Source: Solobacterium sp.
GTDB taxonomy: Bacteria; Bacillota_I; Bacilli_A; Erysipelotrichales; Erysipelotrichaceae
NCBI GenBank assembly: GCA_017543025.1
Contig: JAFYGX010000264.1
Coordinates: 1-48,286 of the forward strand
Direction of reading: 5' to 3'
Length of the DNA: 48,286 bases
The position numbers were made by a program, and so were the translations under genes. The notes beneath the pieces are model-generated. The model was not told the DNA's origin, made no database searches, and saw only the letters and a program-made list of their open reading frames with translations. Below, in pieces: positions 7,880 to 16,073 of the stretch. Each line of letters begins with the position of its first letter. The first letter of the stretch is position 1.

Positions 7880-7897
7880 GACTGTTTTCCTCTTGTT

Positions 7898-7919
7898 CTG
7901 TAATCATATTACGTTACAG
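7898..7919. promoter_or_regulatory. Inverted repeat over the ABC-operon -10 region
   Basis: CTGTAA and TTACAG flank a ten-base centre that itself holds GTAAT-CAT-ATTAC. The repeat lies on the minus-strand -10 and reaches nearly to the ribosome site. Its GTAA/TTAC arms are the kind bound by GntR (YtrA-type) repressors, which often control exporter operons, but no such regulator is in the window. Confidence 0.5.
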
Positions 7920-7935
7920 CGTTCCGTTCTGTCAC
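7906..7935 (-). promoter_or_regulatory. Promoter of the ABC exporter operon
   Basis: On the minus strand, GTGACA (7930-7935), an 18-base spacer and TAATAT (7906-7911). Confidence 0.5.
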
Positions 7936-7983
7936 ACGCATGCATTCAAAGCCGCTGTGAAGGCAGAAAGGACGGGTGCGAGG

Positions 7984-8012
7984 TTGACATGAAAATGCAT
8001 GAATGGTTAAAT
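7984..8012 (+). promoter_or_regulatory. Promoter of the small exported protein
   Basis: TTGACA (7984-7989), a 17-base spacer, TTAAAT (8007-8012). The predicted start of transcription, near 8018-8020, is only about five bases before the chosen ATG. Confidence 0.65.
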
Positions 8013-8023
8013 TGAACTGTTCC

Positions 8024-8695
8024 ATGAAAACAGATCGTTTTTTTTCATGCCTGCTTCTGTGCATGGCAGCGCTGTTTCTTATGACCGGCTTCCGGCAGGA
8101 AGATTTTCAGCTTGCCAGACTGAAGAACTACAAGCGGGAATTCAAATCCGAAAGTATCGGTGCCTGTGCATCCAGCAGTATCAAGACATATGAAGATTAC
8201 CGTATGATCACAAGCGTCGGAAGCGACCAGTACCAGTACATTCATAATCACTGCATTGTCGATCCGACGACCGGTCTGCTGATCGATGAAGACGGGTTTA
8301 TCGGCGTTGCGCTTGCCTACAGCTTCGGACCGATCGGCTCACGCTATTATTTTGTTCTGGATACCGGCATCGTGATTCCGGTGGTAAAGGTTGACGCCAA
8401 AGCGGAAGTGGATGCGTCTAACGGATGCACTGCCAATCTCAACGGCAGCGTGCTGGAGTTTGTCATTGACTCCGATATTGCCCTGGAGTATTTCGGCGGG
8501 GCAAACGGACTGGCGTCTTCCGGCAATTTCAATAACTGCAGGTATATGACCGGCAATATCGCCGACATCGAAGCGGTGTCGGATGAACCGATTGAGACCG
8601 GTGTGATTTACCGCTTCCTTCCGGAAACAGACCCGGTCAAAACGACCGAAGAGAATGACCGGATCCGGATGGTGATCGGAGGCTTCCGCAGATGA
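8024..8695 (+). CDS. Exported protein of unknown function
   Basis: I do not recognise this 223-residue protein. It opens with a signal-like segment (MKTDRFFSCLLLCMAALFLMTGF), then a soluble domain with scattered cysteines and a repeated theme of short strands (YSFGPIGSRYYFVLDTGIVIPVV). There is no lipobox in the normal place. An in-frame ATG at 8003 would add seven residues but lies inside the -10 element, so 8024 is preferred; no Shine-Dalgarno site is visible before either one. It stands alone between the ABC operon promoter and serC and has its own promoter and a weak terminator. Confidence 0.65.
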   Translation: MKTDRFFSCLLLCMAALFLMTGFRQEDFQLARLKNYKREFKSESIGACASSSIKTYEDYRMITSVGSDQYQYIHNHCIVDPTTGLLIDEDGFIGVALAYSFGPIGSRYYFVLDTGIVIPVVKVDAKAEVDASNGCTANLNGSVLEFVIDSDIALEYFGGANGLASSGNFNNCRYMTGNIADIEAVSDEPIETGVIYRFLPETDPVKTTEENDRIRMVIGGFRR

Positions 8696-8708
8696 AGGAA
8701 GTTTTTTT
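8683..8708 (+). terminator. Weak terminator overlapping the stop of the exported protein
   Basis: CTTCC and GGAAG form a five-bp stem across the stop codon, followed by seven T. The stem is short, so leakage is likely. Confidence 0.5.
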
Positions 8709-8772
8709 ATGAAAAAATTGACCTGTTATTTTCATTTTTGACTGAAAATTTTCGAATTTATGCAACTTTCTT

Positions 8773-8800
8773 TTGATTTGTGAACATTATCACCTATAAT
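8773..8800 (+). promoter_or_regulatory. Promoter of serC-serA
   Basis: TTGATT (8773-8778), a 16-base spacer, and TATAAT (8795-8800) in an AT-rich stretch. The leader is only about 20 bases, leaving no room for a T-box or riboswitch. Confidence 0.8.
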
Positions 8801-8829
8801 TAGTGACGTTATGCAAGGGGGAAATTAAC

Positions 8830-9918
8830 ATGAGTCGTGTTTATAACTTCTCAGCCGGTCCGGCGGTGCTTCCGGAAGAAGTACTGAAGCAGTGCGCAGC
8901 GGAAATGCTTGATTACAACGGCAGCGGGATGTCCGTCATGGAGATGTCGCACCGCGGCAAGGTGTATGACGCCATCATTAAAGAAGCAGAGAAGGACCTC
9001 CGGGAGCTGATGGGGATTCCCGATGACTACGCAGTTCTGTTTCTGCAGGGCGGCGCATCAACCCAGTTTGCGATGATCCCGATGAATCTGATGGTTCATC
9101 ATAAAGCGGCCTATATCGTAACGGGCCAGTGGGCAAAGAAGGCAGCTGCCGAAGCGAAGAAGTACGGAGAGGTGGATATCGTAGCCTCTTCTGCGGACAG
9201 GACATTCTCTTATCTTCCGGACTGCAGTGATCTGCCGATTGCGGAAGATGCCGACTATGTCTACATCTGTGAGAACAACACGATTTATGGTACAGAATAC
9301 AAGGAGCTTCCGGATACGAAAGGACATATTCTTGTCGCGGATGTCTCCAGCAACTTCCTGAGCCGTCCGGTCGATGTCACAAAGTACGGCGTGATCTACG
9401 GCGGTGCGCAGAAGAACATCGGTCCTGCCGGCGTGACGATTGTCATTATCCGCAAGGATCTCATCCGGGATGATCTGGATGAAAGCGTGCCTACCATGCT
9501 GAAATACCAGACGCATCTGGATGCGGGCAGTATGTACAATACGCCGCCGTGCTGGAATATCTATGTGTGCGGTCTTGTCTTCAAGTGGATCAGAAAACAG
9601 GGGGGTCTCGAAGAAATGGCCCGCCGCAATGAGGAAAAGGCAAAGATTCTCTATGACTTCCTCGATCAGTCAAAGCTGTTCAGAGGTACGGTAGAGAAGA
9701 AAGACCGTTCCCTGATGAACGTTCCGTTTGTCACCGGAAACGATGAGCTTGATAAGGAATTTGTCAAAGCGGCAGAAGCGGAAGGACTTGTATCGCTCAA
9801 GGGTCACCGTTCGGTTGGCGGAATGCGCGCTTCCATCTACAATGCGATGCCGAAGGAAGGCGTTGAGAAGCTGGTCGCATTCATGAAGAAGTTTGAAGAA
9901 GAACATACGGAGGGTTGA
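8830..9918 (+). CDS. serC: Phosphoserine aminotransferase
   Basis: A 362-residue fold-type I, PLP-dependent aminotransferase that converts 3-phosphohydroxypyruvate and glutamate to phosphoserine, the second step of serine synthesis. Family marks are the opening NFSAGPAVLPEEVL, the GGASTQFAMIPMNL phosphate-binding region, and the PLP lysine in GGAQKNIGPAG (Lys195). Near the end, GHRSVGGMRASIYNAMP is the family's C-terminal signature. The start at 8830 is set by AAGGGGG eight bases before it; a GTG nine codons upstream has no ribosome site. serA follows within four bases of the stop, so the two form an operon. The third enzyme, phosphoserine phosphatase, is not in the window. Confidence 0.97.
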   Translation: MSRVYNFSAGPAVLPEEVLKQCAAEMLDYNGSGMSVMEMSHRGKVYDAIIKEAEKDLRELMGIPDDYAVLFLQGGASTQFAMIPMNLMVHHKAAYIVTGQWAKKAAAEAKKYGEVDIVASSADRTFSYLPDCSDLPIAEDADYVYICENNTIYGTEYKELPDTKGHILVADVSSNFLSRPVDVTKYGVIYGGAQKNIGPAGVTIVIIRKDLIRDDLDESVPTMLKYQTHLDAGSMYNTPPCWNIYVCGLVFKWIRKQGGLEEMARRNEEKAKILYDFLDQSKLFRGTVEKKDRSLMNVPFVTGNDELDKEFVKAAEAEGLVSLKGHRSVGGMRASIYNAMPKEGVEKLVAFMKKFEEEHTEG

Positions 9919-9922
9919 AACA

Positions 9923-11086
9923 ATGGCTAAGTATGCATGCCTGAACAATATTGCGGAAGTCGGACTGAAGCGGTTCCATAACGGCTTTGAGCAGGTTGAT
10001 GATCCGCAGAAGGCAGACGGTCTTCTGGTTCGTTCCGCCAAGCTCCATGACATGGAGTTCTCTGAGAATCTGCTGGCGATCGCAAGAGCCGGTGCCGGCG
10101 TAAACAATATTCCGCTGGATCGCTGTGCGGAAAAGGGTATCGTCGTATTCAATACACCGGGTGCCAACGCCAACGGCGTCAAGGAACTCGTCTTTGCGGG
10201 GATGCTGCTGGCGAGCAGAGATATCGTCGAAGGAATCGACTGGGTACGGGCGAACCACGACGATGCGGAGATCGCTGCGGATACGGAAAAGGAAAAGAAG
10301 CAGTTTGCCGGAACCGAACTGGAAGGCAAGAAGCTCGGCATCATCGGTCTCGGCGCGATCGGCGTACGGGTTGCCAACTCTGCAGTATATATGGGTATGG
10401 ATGTCTATGGCTATGACCCGTATGTATCGGTGGAACATGCATGGCACCTGTCCCGCAAGATCACACATGTGCTGAATGTTGAGGACATCTACCGCGAATG
10501 TGATTACATCACGATTCATGTACCGCTGATGGAACAGACAAAAGGAATGATCAATGCGGATGCGATCGCAAAGATGAAGGACGGCGTCGTCATCATCAAT
10601 ATGGCGAGAGATGCGCTGGTGGATGAAAAGGCAGTTCTGGATGCGATTGACACCGGCAAGGTGCATCGCTATGTCAGCGACTTCCCGAATCCGACGATTG
10701 CCGGTCATAAAAACTGCATCACGACACCGCATCTCGGCGCATCGACCGCAGAGTCGGAAGACAATTGTGCAATGATGGCGGTCGATGAGCTGCAGGAATA
10801 TATTGAAAACGGCAATATTCGCAATTCGGTCAACTATCCGAACTGCGATATGGGCATCTGCGCAAGCGAAAGCCGGATCGGCATCTTCCATAAGAACCAG
10901 AAAAACATGATCGGCGGCTTTACACAGATTCTTGGTGACGCCGGCGTGAATATCAGTGAAATGGCGAACAAGTCAAGAGGCGAAGTAGCCTATACACTTC
11001 TGGATCTGGATTCCAAAGTGGATGAGACAACGCTGGAAAAGCTGCGTGTCCTGAACGGCGTGTTCCGTGTAAGAGTTGTGAAATGA
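9923..11086 (+). CDS. serA: D-3-phosphoglycerate dehydrogenase
   Basis: A 387-residue NAD-dependent 2-hydroxyacid dehydrogenase that oxidises 3-phosphoglycerate, the first step of serine synthesis. The Rossmann motif is GLGAIGVRVANSAVYMG, followed by the NMARDALVDE (Arg) segment and TTPHLGASTAESE (catalytic His). A short C-terminal ACT domain (about residues 315-387) is present, in the position where serine binds in regulated forms; the long intervening domain of larger SerA proteins is absent. The ATG at 9923 has GGAGGG overlapping the end of serC. A strong terminator follows. Confidence 0.96.
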   Translation: MAKYACLNNIAEVGLKRFHNGFEQVDDPQKADGLLVRSAKLHDMEFSENLLAIARAGAGVNNIPLDRCAEKGIVVFNTPGANANGVKELVFAGMLLASRDIVEGIDWVRANHDDAEIAADTEKEKKQFAGTELEGKKLGIIGLGAIGVRVANSAVYMGMDVYGYDPYVSVEHAWHLSRKITHVLNVEDIYRECDYITIHVPLMEQTKGMINADAIAKMKDGVVIINMARDALVDEKAVLDAIDTGKVHRYVSDFPNPTIAGHKNCITTPHLGASTAESEDNCAMMAVDELQEYIENGNIRNSVNYPNCDMGICASESRIGIFHKNQKNMIGGFTQILGDAGVNISEMANKSRGEVAYTLLDLDSKVDETTLEKLRVLNGVFRVRVVK

Positions 11087-11090
11087 ACAG

Positions 11091-11117
11091 AAAATACCTG
11101 CCCGCGCAGGTATTTTT
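11091..11117 (+). terminator. Terminator of serC-serA
   Basis: AAAATACCTGC and GCAGGTATTTT make an 11-bp stem with a four-base loop and a final T run. Confidence 0.95.
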
Positions 11118-11170
11118 CAGTCAGTTTTCATCCGAAACGATGCGGAATATCGCAAAACGCGTGATTTCGG

Positions 11171-11178
11171 TGCATAAT
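11171..11178 (+). promoter_or_regulatory. Extended -10 ahead of the hydrolase
   Basis: TG-CATAAT at 11171-11178 resembles an extended -10; no good -35 is seen. If used, the hydrolase mRNA has a leader near 185 bases. Confidence 0.4.
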
Positions 11179-11184
11179 TAAAAC

Positions 11185-11224
11185 CTGCCGGACATACGGA
11201 CGCAAGACAGATACTGTCCGGCAG
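11185..11224 (+). other. Long hairpin in the hydrolase leader
   Basis: CTGCCGGACA (11185-11194) and TGTCCGGCAG (11215-11224) form a perfect 10-bp stem around a 20-base loop. Further down, GGAC-AGGT-GTCC and CCTG...CAGG pairs continue a structured leader up to the ribosome site. There is no T tract and no riboswitch class that I recognise. Confidence 0.55.
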
Positions 11225-11367
11225 AAGTGAAGCGATCCTGACTGCGCAGCAGATGCAGGATACGGACAGGTGTCCCGGCTGATGCGTGCTTATAAGTGCC
11301 TGCGGAAGCTGCAGGATGGACAGCGGAACAGATCAGGATAAAGGAAAAGGAAGTACAGGAAGTGAAT

Positions 11368-12171
11368 ATGATGAGAGAAACAGTGCAGTCCGTGAATATA
11401 AACGGAAGGATGATGCGGTATCTGAGATTCGGAAAGGAAGACGGAACGACCGTTGTGATCATTCCCGGTGTTTCGCTGAAGAGCGTGATGGGTGCCGCAA
11501 AGGCAATCATGAAACAGTATGCATTGCTGGGAGAAGACTATGATGTGATTCTGTTTGACCGCATTTCGGTCTATCCGGAGCCGTATGATGAAGCGATGAT
11601 GGCGAAGGACATACTGAAAGCGATGGAACAGCTCGGGATTGAGCGTGCATCCGTCATGGGTGTTTCACAGGGCGGAATGATCGCGCAGATCATGGCCGGA
11701 ACCAGACCGGAAATGGTGCATTGCCTGCTGCTCTGCTCGACAGCTGCGAATATGAAGTATGCGGATCTGAAAGGGATCGAACAGTGGCGTCAGGCGGCGG
11801 AAGACGGAGATGTGAACAGACTGATGGAGCTGTTCGGGTCAATGGTATACACACCGGAATTCTACGCGCAGTATAAGGAAGTGATTATCGCATCCGGCGA
11901 AGGCGCCACTGCGCAGGAGCTGAAAAATCTTGCAATTACGCTGAAAACACTTCCCGCATTTGACTATACGGATCATCTGGACGAGATCAGATGCCCGGTT
12001 TATGTGATCGGAGCCGGGGAAGACAGGGTGCTTGGCGTACAGGCGTCGAAGGAACTGATCGAACGTGATCGCTTCGACGGCTATATCTATGAAGGGAAAG
12101 GACATGGCGTCTATGACGAGGCGCCGGATTATGTGGAACGGGTTAAGGCATTTTTCGATCAGAACCGGTAA
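11368..12171 (+). CDS. Alpha/beta hydrolase
   Basis: A 268-residue cytoplasmic alpha/beta-hydrolase fold protein. The nucleophile elbow is GVSQGG (Ser), the acid is in GAGEDRVLG, and the catalytic His is in GKGHGVYDEAP, so the triad is intact. The helical cap lies in the middle. Two adjacent ATGs (11368, 11371) are equally possible; AGGAAG sits five to eight bases before them. A longer open frame upstream has no ribosome site. The substrate is unknown; relatives are annotated as esterases, lipases or peptidases. rnz follows after 39 bases and is probably co-transcribed. Confidence 0.88.
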   Translation: MMRETVQSVNINGRMMRYLRFGKEDGTTVVIIPGVSLKSVMGAAKAIMKQYALLGEDYDVILFDRISVYPEPYDEAMMAKDILKAMEQLGIERASVMGVSQGGMIAQIMAGTRPEMVHCLLLCSTAANMKYADLKGIEQWRQAAEDGDVNRLMELFGSMVYTPEFYAQYKEVIIASGEGATAQELKNLAITLKTLPAFDYTDHLDEIRCPVYVIGAGEDRVLGVQASKELIERDRFDGYIYEGKGHGVYDEAPDYVERVKAFFDQNR

Positions 12172-12210
12172 TCGAAAACAGAACCCGCATGGTATGGAGG
12201 AACGGCGGTT

Positions 12211-13206
12211 ATGCTGGATGTGACATTGCTTGGATGCGGCGGAACGATGCCGCTGCCGGAACGGTGGCTGACATCACTGTATGTGCAGTACAACGGCCGC
12301 GGAATTCTGATTGACTGCGGTGAAGGCACGCAGATCGCAATGAAGGAATTCGGGTGCAGCGCACATAATATCGATGTGATCCTTCTGACGCATTTTCACG
12401 GAGATCATGTGATGGGGCTGCCGGGAATCCTGATGTCGATGGGGATGCAGGGAAGGACTGATCCGGTGACGGTTGTCGGACCGCAGAATGTCAGTGAAGT
12501 GGTCGCCGGTCTGTGCATTGCGGCAGGGATTCCGTTTGAAGTGCGGACATATGAACTGAAAAAGAATGATGAATGGTTCGGCTTTCCGCAGGATGATCTG
12601 CTCACTTTCCATGCATTTTCCGTCCGGCACAGTGTGACGACGTACGGGTATACGATTGATCTGCACCGCAGACGGAAGTTTGACGCAAAGCGGGCAAAAG
12701 AACAGAATATTCCGCTGAAGCTCTGGAGCAGACTGCAGGTCGGCGAGACGATCCGGGAAAACGGCGTGGTCTATACGCCGGATATGGTGCTTGGCGAAGA
12801 GCGCAGCGGCATCCGGCTCACCTACTGTACGGATACCCGGCCCTGCAATCGGATCATTGAAGCAGGCATGGATTCTGATCTGATGGTGCTGGAAGGGATG
12901 TATGGCGACAATGAGCGGCTGGAAGCGGCGAAGGTCAAGAAACATATGATTTTCTCCGAAGCGGCAGAGATCGCAAAGCAGGCAAATGCAGTAAAGCTCT
13001 GGCTGACGCATTTTTCTCCGTCTGAACCGTTTCCGGAACAGTGGCTTTCCAATGCGACGGAAATCTTTCCGGCAGCTTCCTGCGGAGAATGCGGCAAACA
13101 CGTTGAGCTCAATTACATGCCGGAGGAAAAGGCAATCCGGGATACCGTCGGCTCATTGCCAAGCGACTGGTCCAGACTGGAGCAGGAAGCGGAGAATCAC
13201 CGGTAA
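12211..13206 (+). CDS. rnz: Ribonuclease Z
   Basis: A 331-residue metallo-beta-lactamase-fold endonuclease that cuts the 3' trailer from tRNA precursors. The zinc motif is THFHGDHVMGLPG (HxHxDH), preceded by GTMPLPERW and the LIDCGEGTQ segment; later metal ligands are in YCTDTRPC and LTHFS. The substrate-binding arm typical of bacterial RNase Z lies between. Length is slightly above the usual 300-310. GGAGG precedes the ATG. It follows the hydrolase closely. Confidence 0.95.
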   Translation: MLDVTLLGCGGTMPLPERWLTSLYVQYNGRGILIDCGEGTQIAMKEFGCSAHNIDVILLTHFHGDHVMGLPGILMSMGMQGRTDPVTVVGPQNVSEVVAGLCIAAGIPFEVRTYELKKNDEWFGFPQDDLLTFHAFSVRHSVTTYGYTIDLHRRRKFDAKRAKEQNIPLKLWSRLQVGETIRENGVVYTPDMVLGEERSGIRLTYCTDTRPCNRIIEAGMDSDLMVLEGMYGDNERLEAAKVKKHMIFSEAAEIAKQANAVKLWLTHFSPSEPFPEQWLSNATEIFPAASCGECGKHVELNYMPEEKAIRDTVGSLPSDWSRLEQEAENHR

Positions 13207-13378
13207 CAGGAAGAGAATCATACAGATAACAGAGAAGGTCTGTGCAGCTGAGGCTATCCGGGAAAAGGTGAAGGCCTGGAGAAACGGTCCGGATACGCGT
13301 TCAGGCTTTCTCCGTACCCACAGCGCAGACATTGATTCTGTGCAGACAAATGGCGCTGATCAGACTGCAGAAAATCGG
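13207..13378 (+). other. Long 3' region of rnz with competing hairpins
   Basis: This 170-base stretch holds no supported gene. Two overlapping stems cannot form together: GCCTG (13274-13278) with CAGGC (13302-13306), and GGAGAAA (13278-13284) with TTTCTCC (13307-13313). It leads to the terminator at 13379 and is probably an unusually long 3' untranslated region. Confidence 0.4.
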
Positions 13379-13409
13379 ATCACTCCGTCTTAAAACGGGG
13401 TGATTTTTT
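13379..13409 (+). terminator. Terminator of the hydrolase-rnz transcript
   Basis: ATCACTCCGT and ACGGGGTGAT pair along ten bases (one T-G wobble), with a six-base loop and TTTTTT. Confidence 0.92.
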
Positions 13410-13502
13410 ATCTGCGGCGGTACTTTGTGCGGACAGAAGATTCTGACACGCAGAGACAACGGGAACGGGCATCGGTATGACACTCAGGCTGCGTGACAAT
13501 TC

Positions 13503-13511
13503 TGCTATAAT
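13503..13511 (+). promoter_or_regulatory. Extended -10 promoter of mutS
   Basis: TG-C-TATAAT is a perfect extended -10, 26 bases before the ATG. No convincing -35 is seen at 16-18 bases. Confidence 0.7.
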
Positions 13512-13537
13512 GTACGGGCATTCAGAAAGAGCAGATT

Positions 13538-16069
13538 ATGAAAGAACCTTCCTATTCGCCGATGATGATGCAGTACCTTCAGGTAAAGGAACAGTATCCT
13601 GATGCGCTTGTATTCTATCGGATCGGTGATTTTTATGAAATGTTTTTCGAGGACGCAAAGACCGCAAGCAGGGAGCTTGACCTTGTTCTGACCGGCAAGA
13701 ACGCCGGCGTGAAGGAGCGGGTTCCGATGTGCGGGGTTCCTCACCATGCGGTGCAGTCGTATGTACAGCGGCTTGTTCAGCGCGGCTATAAGATTGCCAT
13801 TGTTGAACAGATGCAGGACCCGAAAGAAGCGAAAGGGATTGTCGAACGGGATGTGATCCGGGTGATTACGCCCGGCACGTTGATGGAAGAGATCACAGAT
13901 GAGAAATCATCGGTGTTTCTCTGTGCAATTGAAGATTACGGATACGGCTATACGCTGTCGATGGCAGAAGTCAGCACCGGGGAATCGGTACTGATTGATA
14001 TTGCGCATTCCATGGCGGTACTGAGCGGCAATCTGCTGCGCAATAACGTCCGTGAGGTGGTTGTCAGCGCAGCGTTTGATCCGGCTGTGATCCGGAAGCT
14101 GCGGGAGATGCAGATTGTGGTTTCCTATTGCGAAACTGCGGAGATCAAAGACCTCTATCAGCCGCTGTGCACCTGTCTGAAGCGCGATTATCAGCGGACT
14201 GCGTACGGCCGGATGCTGAATTATCTGGAAGCGACGCAGAAACATGCGCTGGGGCATCTTTCCGCGGTGCGGATCGAGAGCGAATCGGAAGTGATGTATA
14301 TGGATTACGCAACGGTGCGCAATCTGGAGCTGATCGAACCGCTTCATAAGGAGACCAGAGGAGAATCGCTCTGGAATTTTCTGGACGTCTGCCGGACAGC
14401 GATGGGCTCCAGACTTCTTAAGCGGTGGATTGAAAAACCGCTGGTAAACAGGGAGGAGATTCTGCGCCGTTATGAGCGGCTCGAGGCGCTGAAGCAGGAT
14501 TTCATGAACCGTCAGACGCTTCGGGAACATCTTGGCGGTGTGTATGATCTGCAGCGGCTGATCGGCCGCTGTGCGATGAACAGTGCAAATGCGCAGGACT
14601 GTCTGCGGCTTTCAAAGACGCTGAATGAGATTCCTTCGATTCTTGCCAGCCTGAATGACGATGCGTTTGCGGACTATCGGGAACTTGACCCGCTGGAAGA
14701 CCTCAGGGCAATGATGGACGGGGCGTTTGTGGATACGCCGCCTGCCTCGCTTGCGGACGGTGGTGCGTTCCGCGACGGGTATTCCGCGGAGCTGGATGAG
14801 GCAAGAGCGATTCAGCGCAATGGCCGGCAGTTCATCCTGGATCTTGAAAACCGGGAGCGGGAGCGTACGGGAATCCGGACGCTGCGGATCGGATACAACA
14901 AGGTATTCGGGTATTATATCGATATTTCGAAGGCAGCTGCTGCTCAGGTAAAGGAAGAATGGGGCTATGTGCGCCGGCAGACTCTGGTGAATAATGAACG
15001 GTTCATTTCCCCGGAGCTCAAGGAAAAGGAAGACATGATCCTGCATGCGGAGGAGAATGCGATCCGGATCGAAAAGCAGCTGTTCGCAAGAATGCTGGAA
15101 GCGATCCGGAAAAACCTTCCCGGTCTGCAGCGGCTGTCAATTGCGCTGGCGGAGCTGGACTGCTATGCCTCGCTGGCGGAAGTCAGCGATAAATACGGAT
15201 ATGTGCGGCCGGAATTTACCGATGATCTGTTTGAGATCGTACAGGGCAGGCATCCGGTGCTGAGCGAGCGGATGAAAAACGGCCGCTATATTGCAAACAG
15301 TCTGAAAATGGATCAGGCGGAGTCAATCCTGCTGATTACCGGACCGAATATGGGCGGTAAATCCACTTATATGCGGCAGACCGCACTGATCGTGATCATG
15401 GCGCAGCTGGGCTGTTATGTGCCGGCAAAGCGTGTGGCCATGCCGGTATTTGACCGGATCTTCACCCGAATCGGAGCCAGTGATGATATTCTCTCGGGGC
15501 AGTCGACCTTTATGGTGGAGATGTCGGAAGCCAACAACGCCCTGCAGAATGCGACTGCTTCTTCGCTGATCCTGTTTGACGAGATCGGCCGCGGTACCTC
15601 TACCTATGACGGAATGGCGCTTGCCCAGGCGATGATTGAATATATCGCTGCCTGCGTTCATGCAAAGACGCTGTTCAGCACGCATTATCATGAACTGACC
15701 TCGCTTACGGATTCGATCGGCTGTGTGCGCAATGTACATGTGGTCGTAAAGGAAGATGAGGAGAAGGTGACCTTCCTCTATAAGGTAAAAGACGGCAGAG
15801 CAGACCGTTCCTATGGCGTCAATGTAGCGCGGCTTGCGGGACTGCCGGAGGCGGTGATTGATCGGGCAAAGGGACTGCAGAAGGAGCTGGAGTCCAGGAA
15901 GCGGGTCGTTCAGCAGAGCTATCAGCTGATTGAAATGAAGAAAGAAGATTCGCTCGGCGAACTGCTGAAGCAGCAGCTGCGCAGTGTGAATCCGGACGAT
16001 CTGTCGCCGCGCGAAGCGTGGACGATGCTGGCGGATCTGTCACAGAAGGCAAAGGAAGAAAAGGAGTGA
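13538..16069 (+). CDS. mutS: DNA mismatch repair protein MutS
   Basis: An 843-residue MutS1. The N-terminal mismatch-binding domain carries the Phe-x-Glu wedge in [11 protein letters not shown]. Connector, lever and clamp domains follow, then the ATPase with Walker [14 protein letters not shown], the [10 protein letters not shown] stretch, Walker [17 protein letters not shown], and the STHYHELT helix-turn-helix region. The C-terminal tail is helical, as in dimeric MutS proteins. It recognises mispairs after replication. The usual partner gene mutL does not follow; uvrA starts five bases after the stop, with its ribosome site inside the end of mutS. Confidence 0.98.
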   Translation: MKEPSYSPMMMQYLQVKEQYPDALVFYRIGDFYEMFFEDAKTASRELDLVLTGKNAGVKERVPMCGVPHHAVQSYVQRLVQRGYKIAIVEQMQDPKEAKGIVERDVIRVITPGTLMEEITDEKSSVFLCAIEDYGYGYTLSMAEVSTGESVLIDIAHSMAVLSGNLLRNNVREVVVSAAFDPAVIRKLREMQIVVSYCETAEIKDLYQPLCTCLKRDYQRTAYGRMLNYLEATQKHALGHLSAVRIESESEVMYMDYATVRNLELIEPLHKETRGESLWNFLDVCRTAMGSRLLKRWIEKPLVNREEILRRYERLEALKQDFMNRQTLREHLGGVYDLQRLIGRCAMNSANAQDCLRLSKTLNEIPSILASLNDDAFADYRELDPLEDLRAMMDGAFVDTPPASLADGGAFRDGYSAELDEARAIQRNGRQFILDLENRERERTGIRTLRIGYNKVFGYYIDISKAAAAQVKEEWGYVRRQTLVNNERFISPELKEKEDMILHAEENAIRIEKQLFARMLEAIRKNLPGLQRLSIALAELDCYASLAEVSDKYGYVRPEFTDDLFEIVQGRHPVLSERMKNGRYIANSLKMDQAESILLITGPNMGGKSTYMRQTALIVIMAQLGCYVPAKRVAMPVFDRIFTRIGASDDILSGQSTFMVEMSEANNALQNATASSLILFDEIGRGTSTYDGMALAQAMIEYIAACVHAKTLFSTHYHELTSLTDSIGCVRNVHVVVKEDEEKVTFLYKVKDGRADRSYGVNVARLAGLPEAVIDRAKGLQKELESRKRVVQQSYQLIEMKKEDSLGELLKQQLRSVNPDDLSPREAWTMLADLSQKAKEEKE

Positions 16070-16073
16070 CACG

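Noticed and set aside
8003..8023. Start of the exported protein at the earlier ATG (8003)
   Set aside because: It lies inside the promoter, upstream of the predicted transcript start, and has no ribosome site.
8702..8829. T-box or other leader ahead of serC
   Set aside because: The clear promoter at 8773-8800 gives a leader of about 20 bases.
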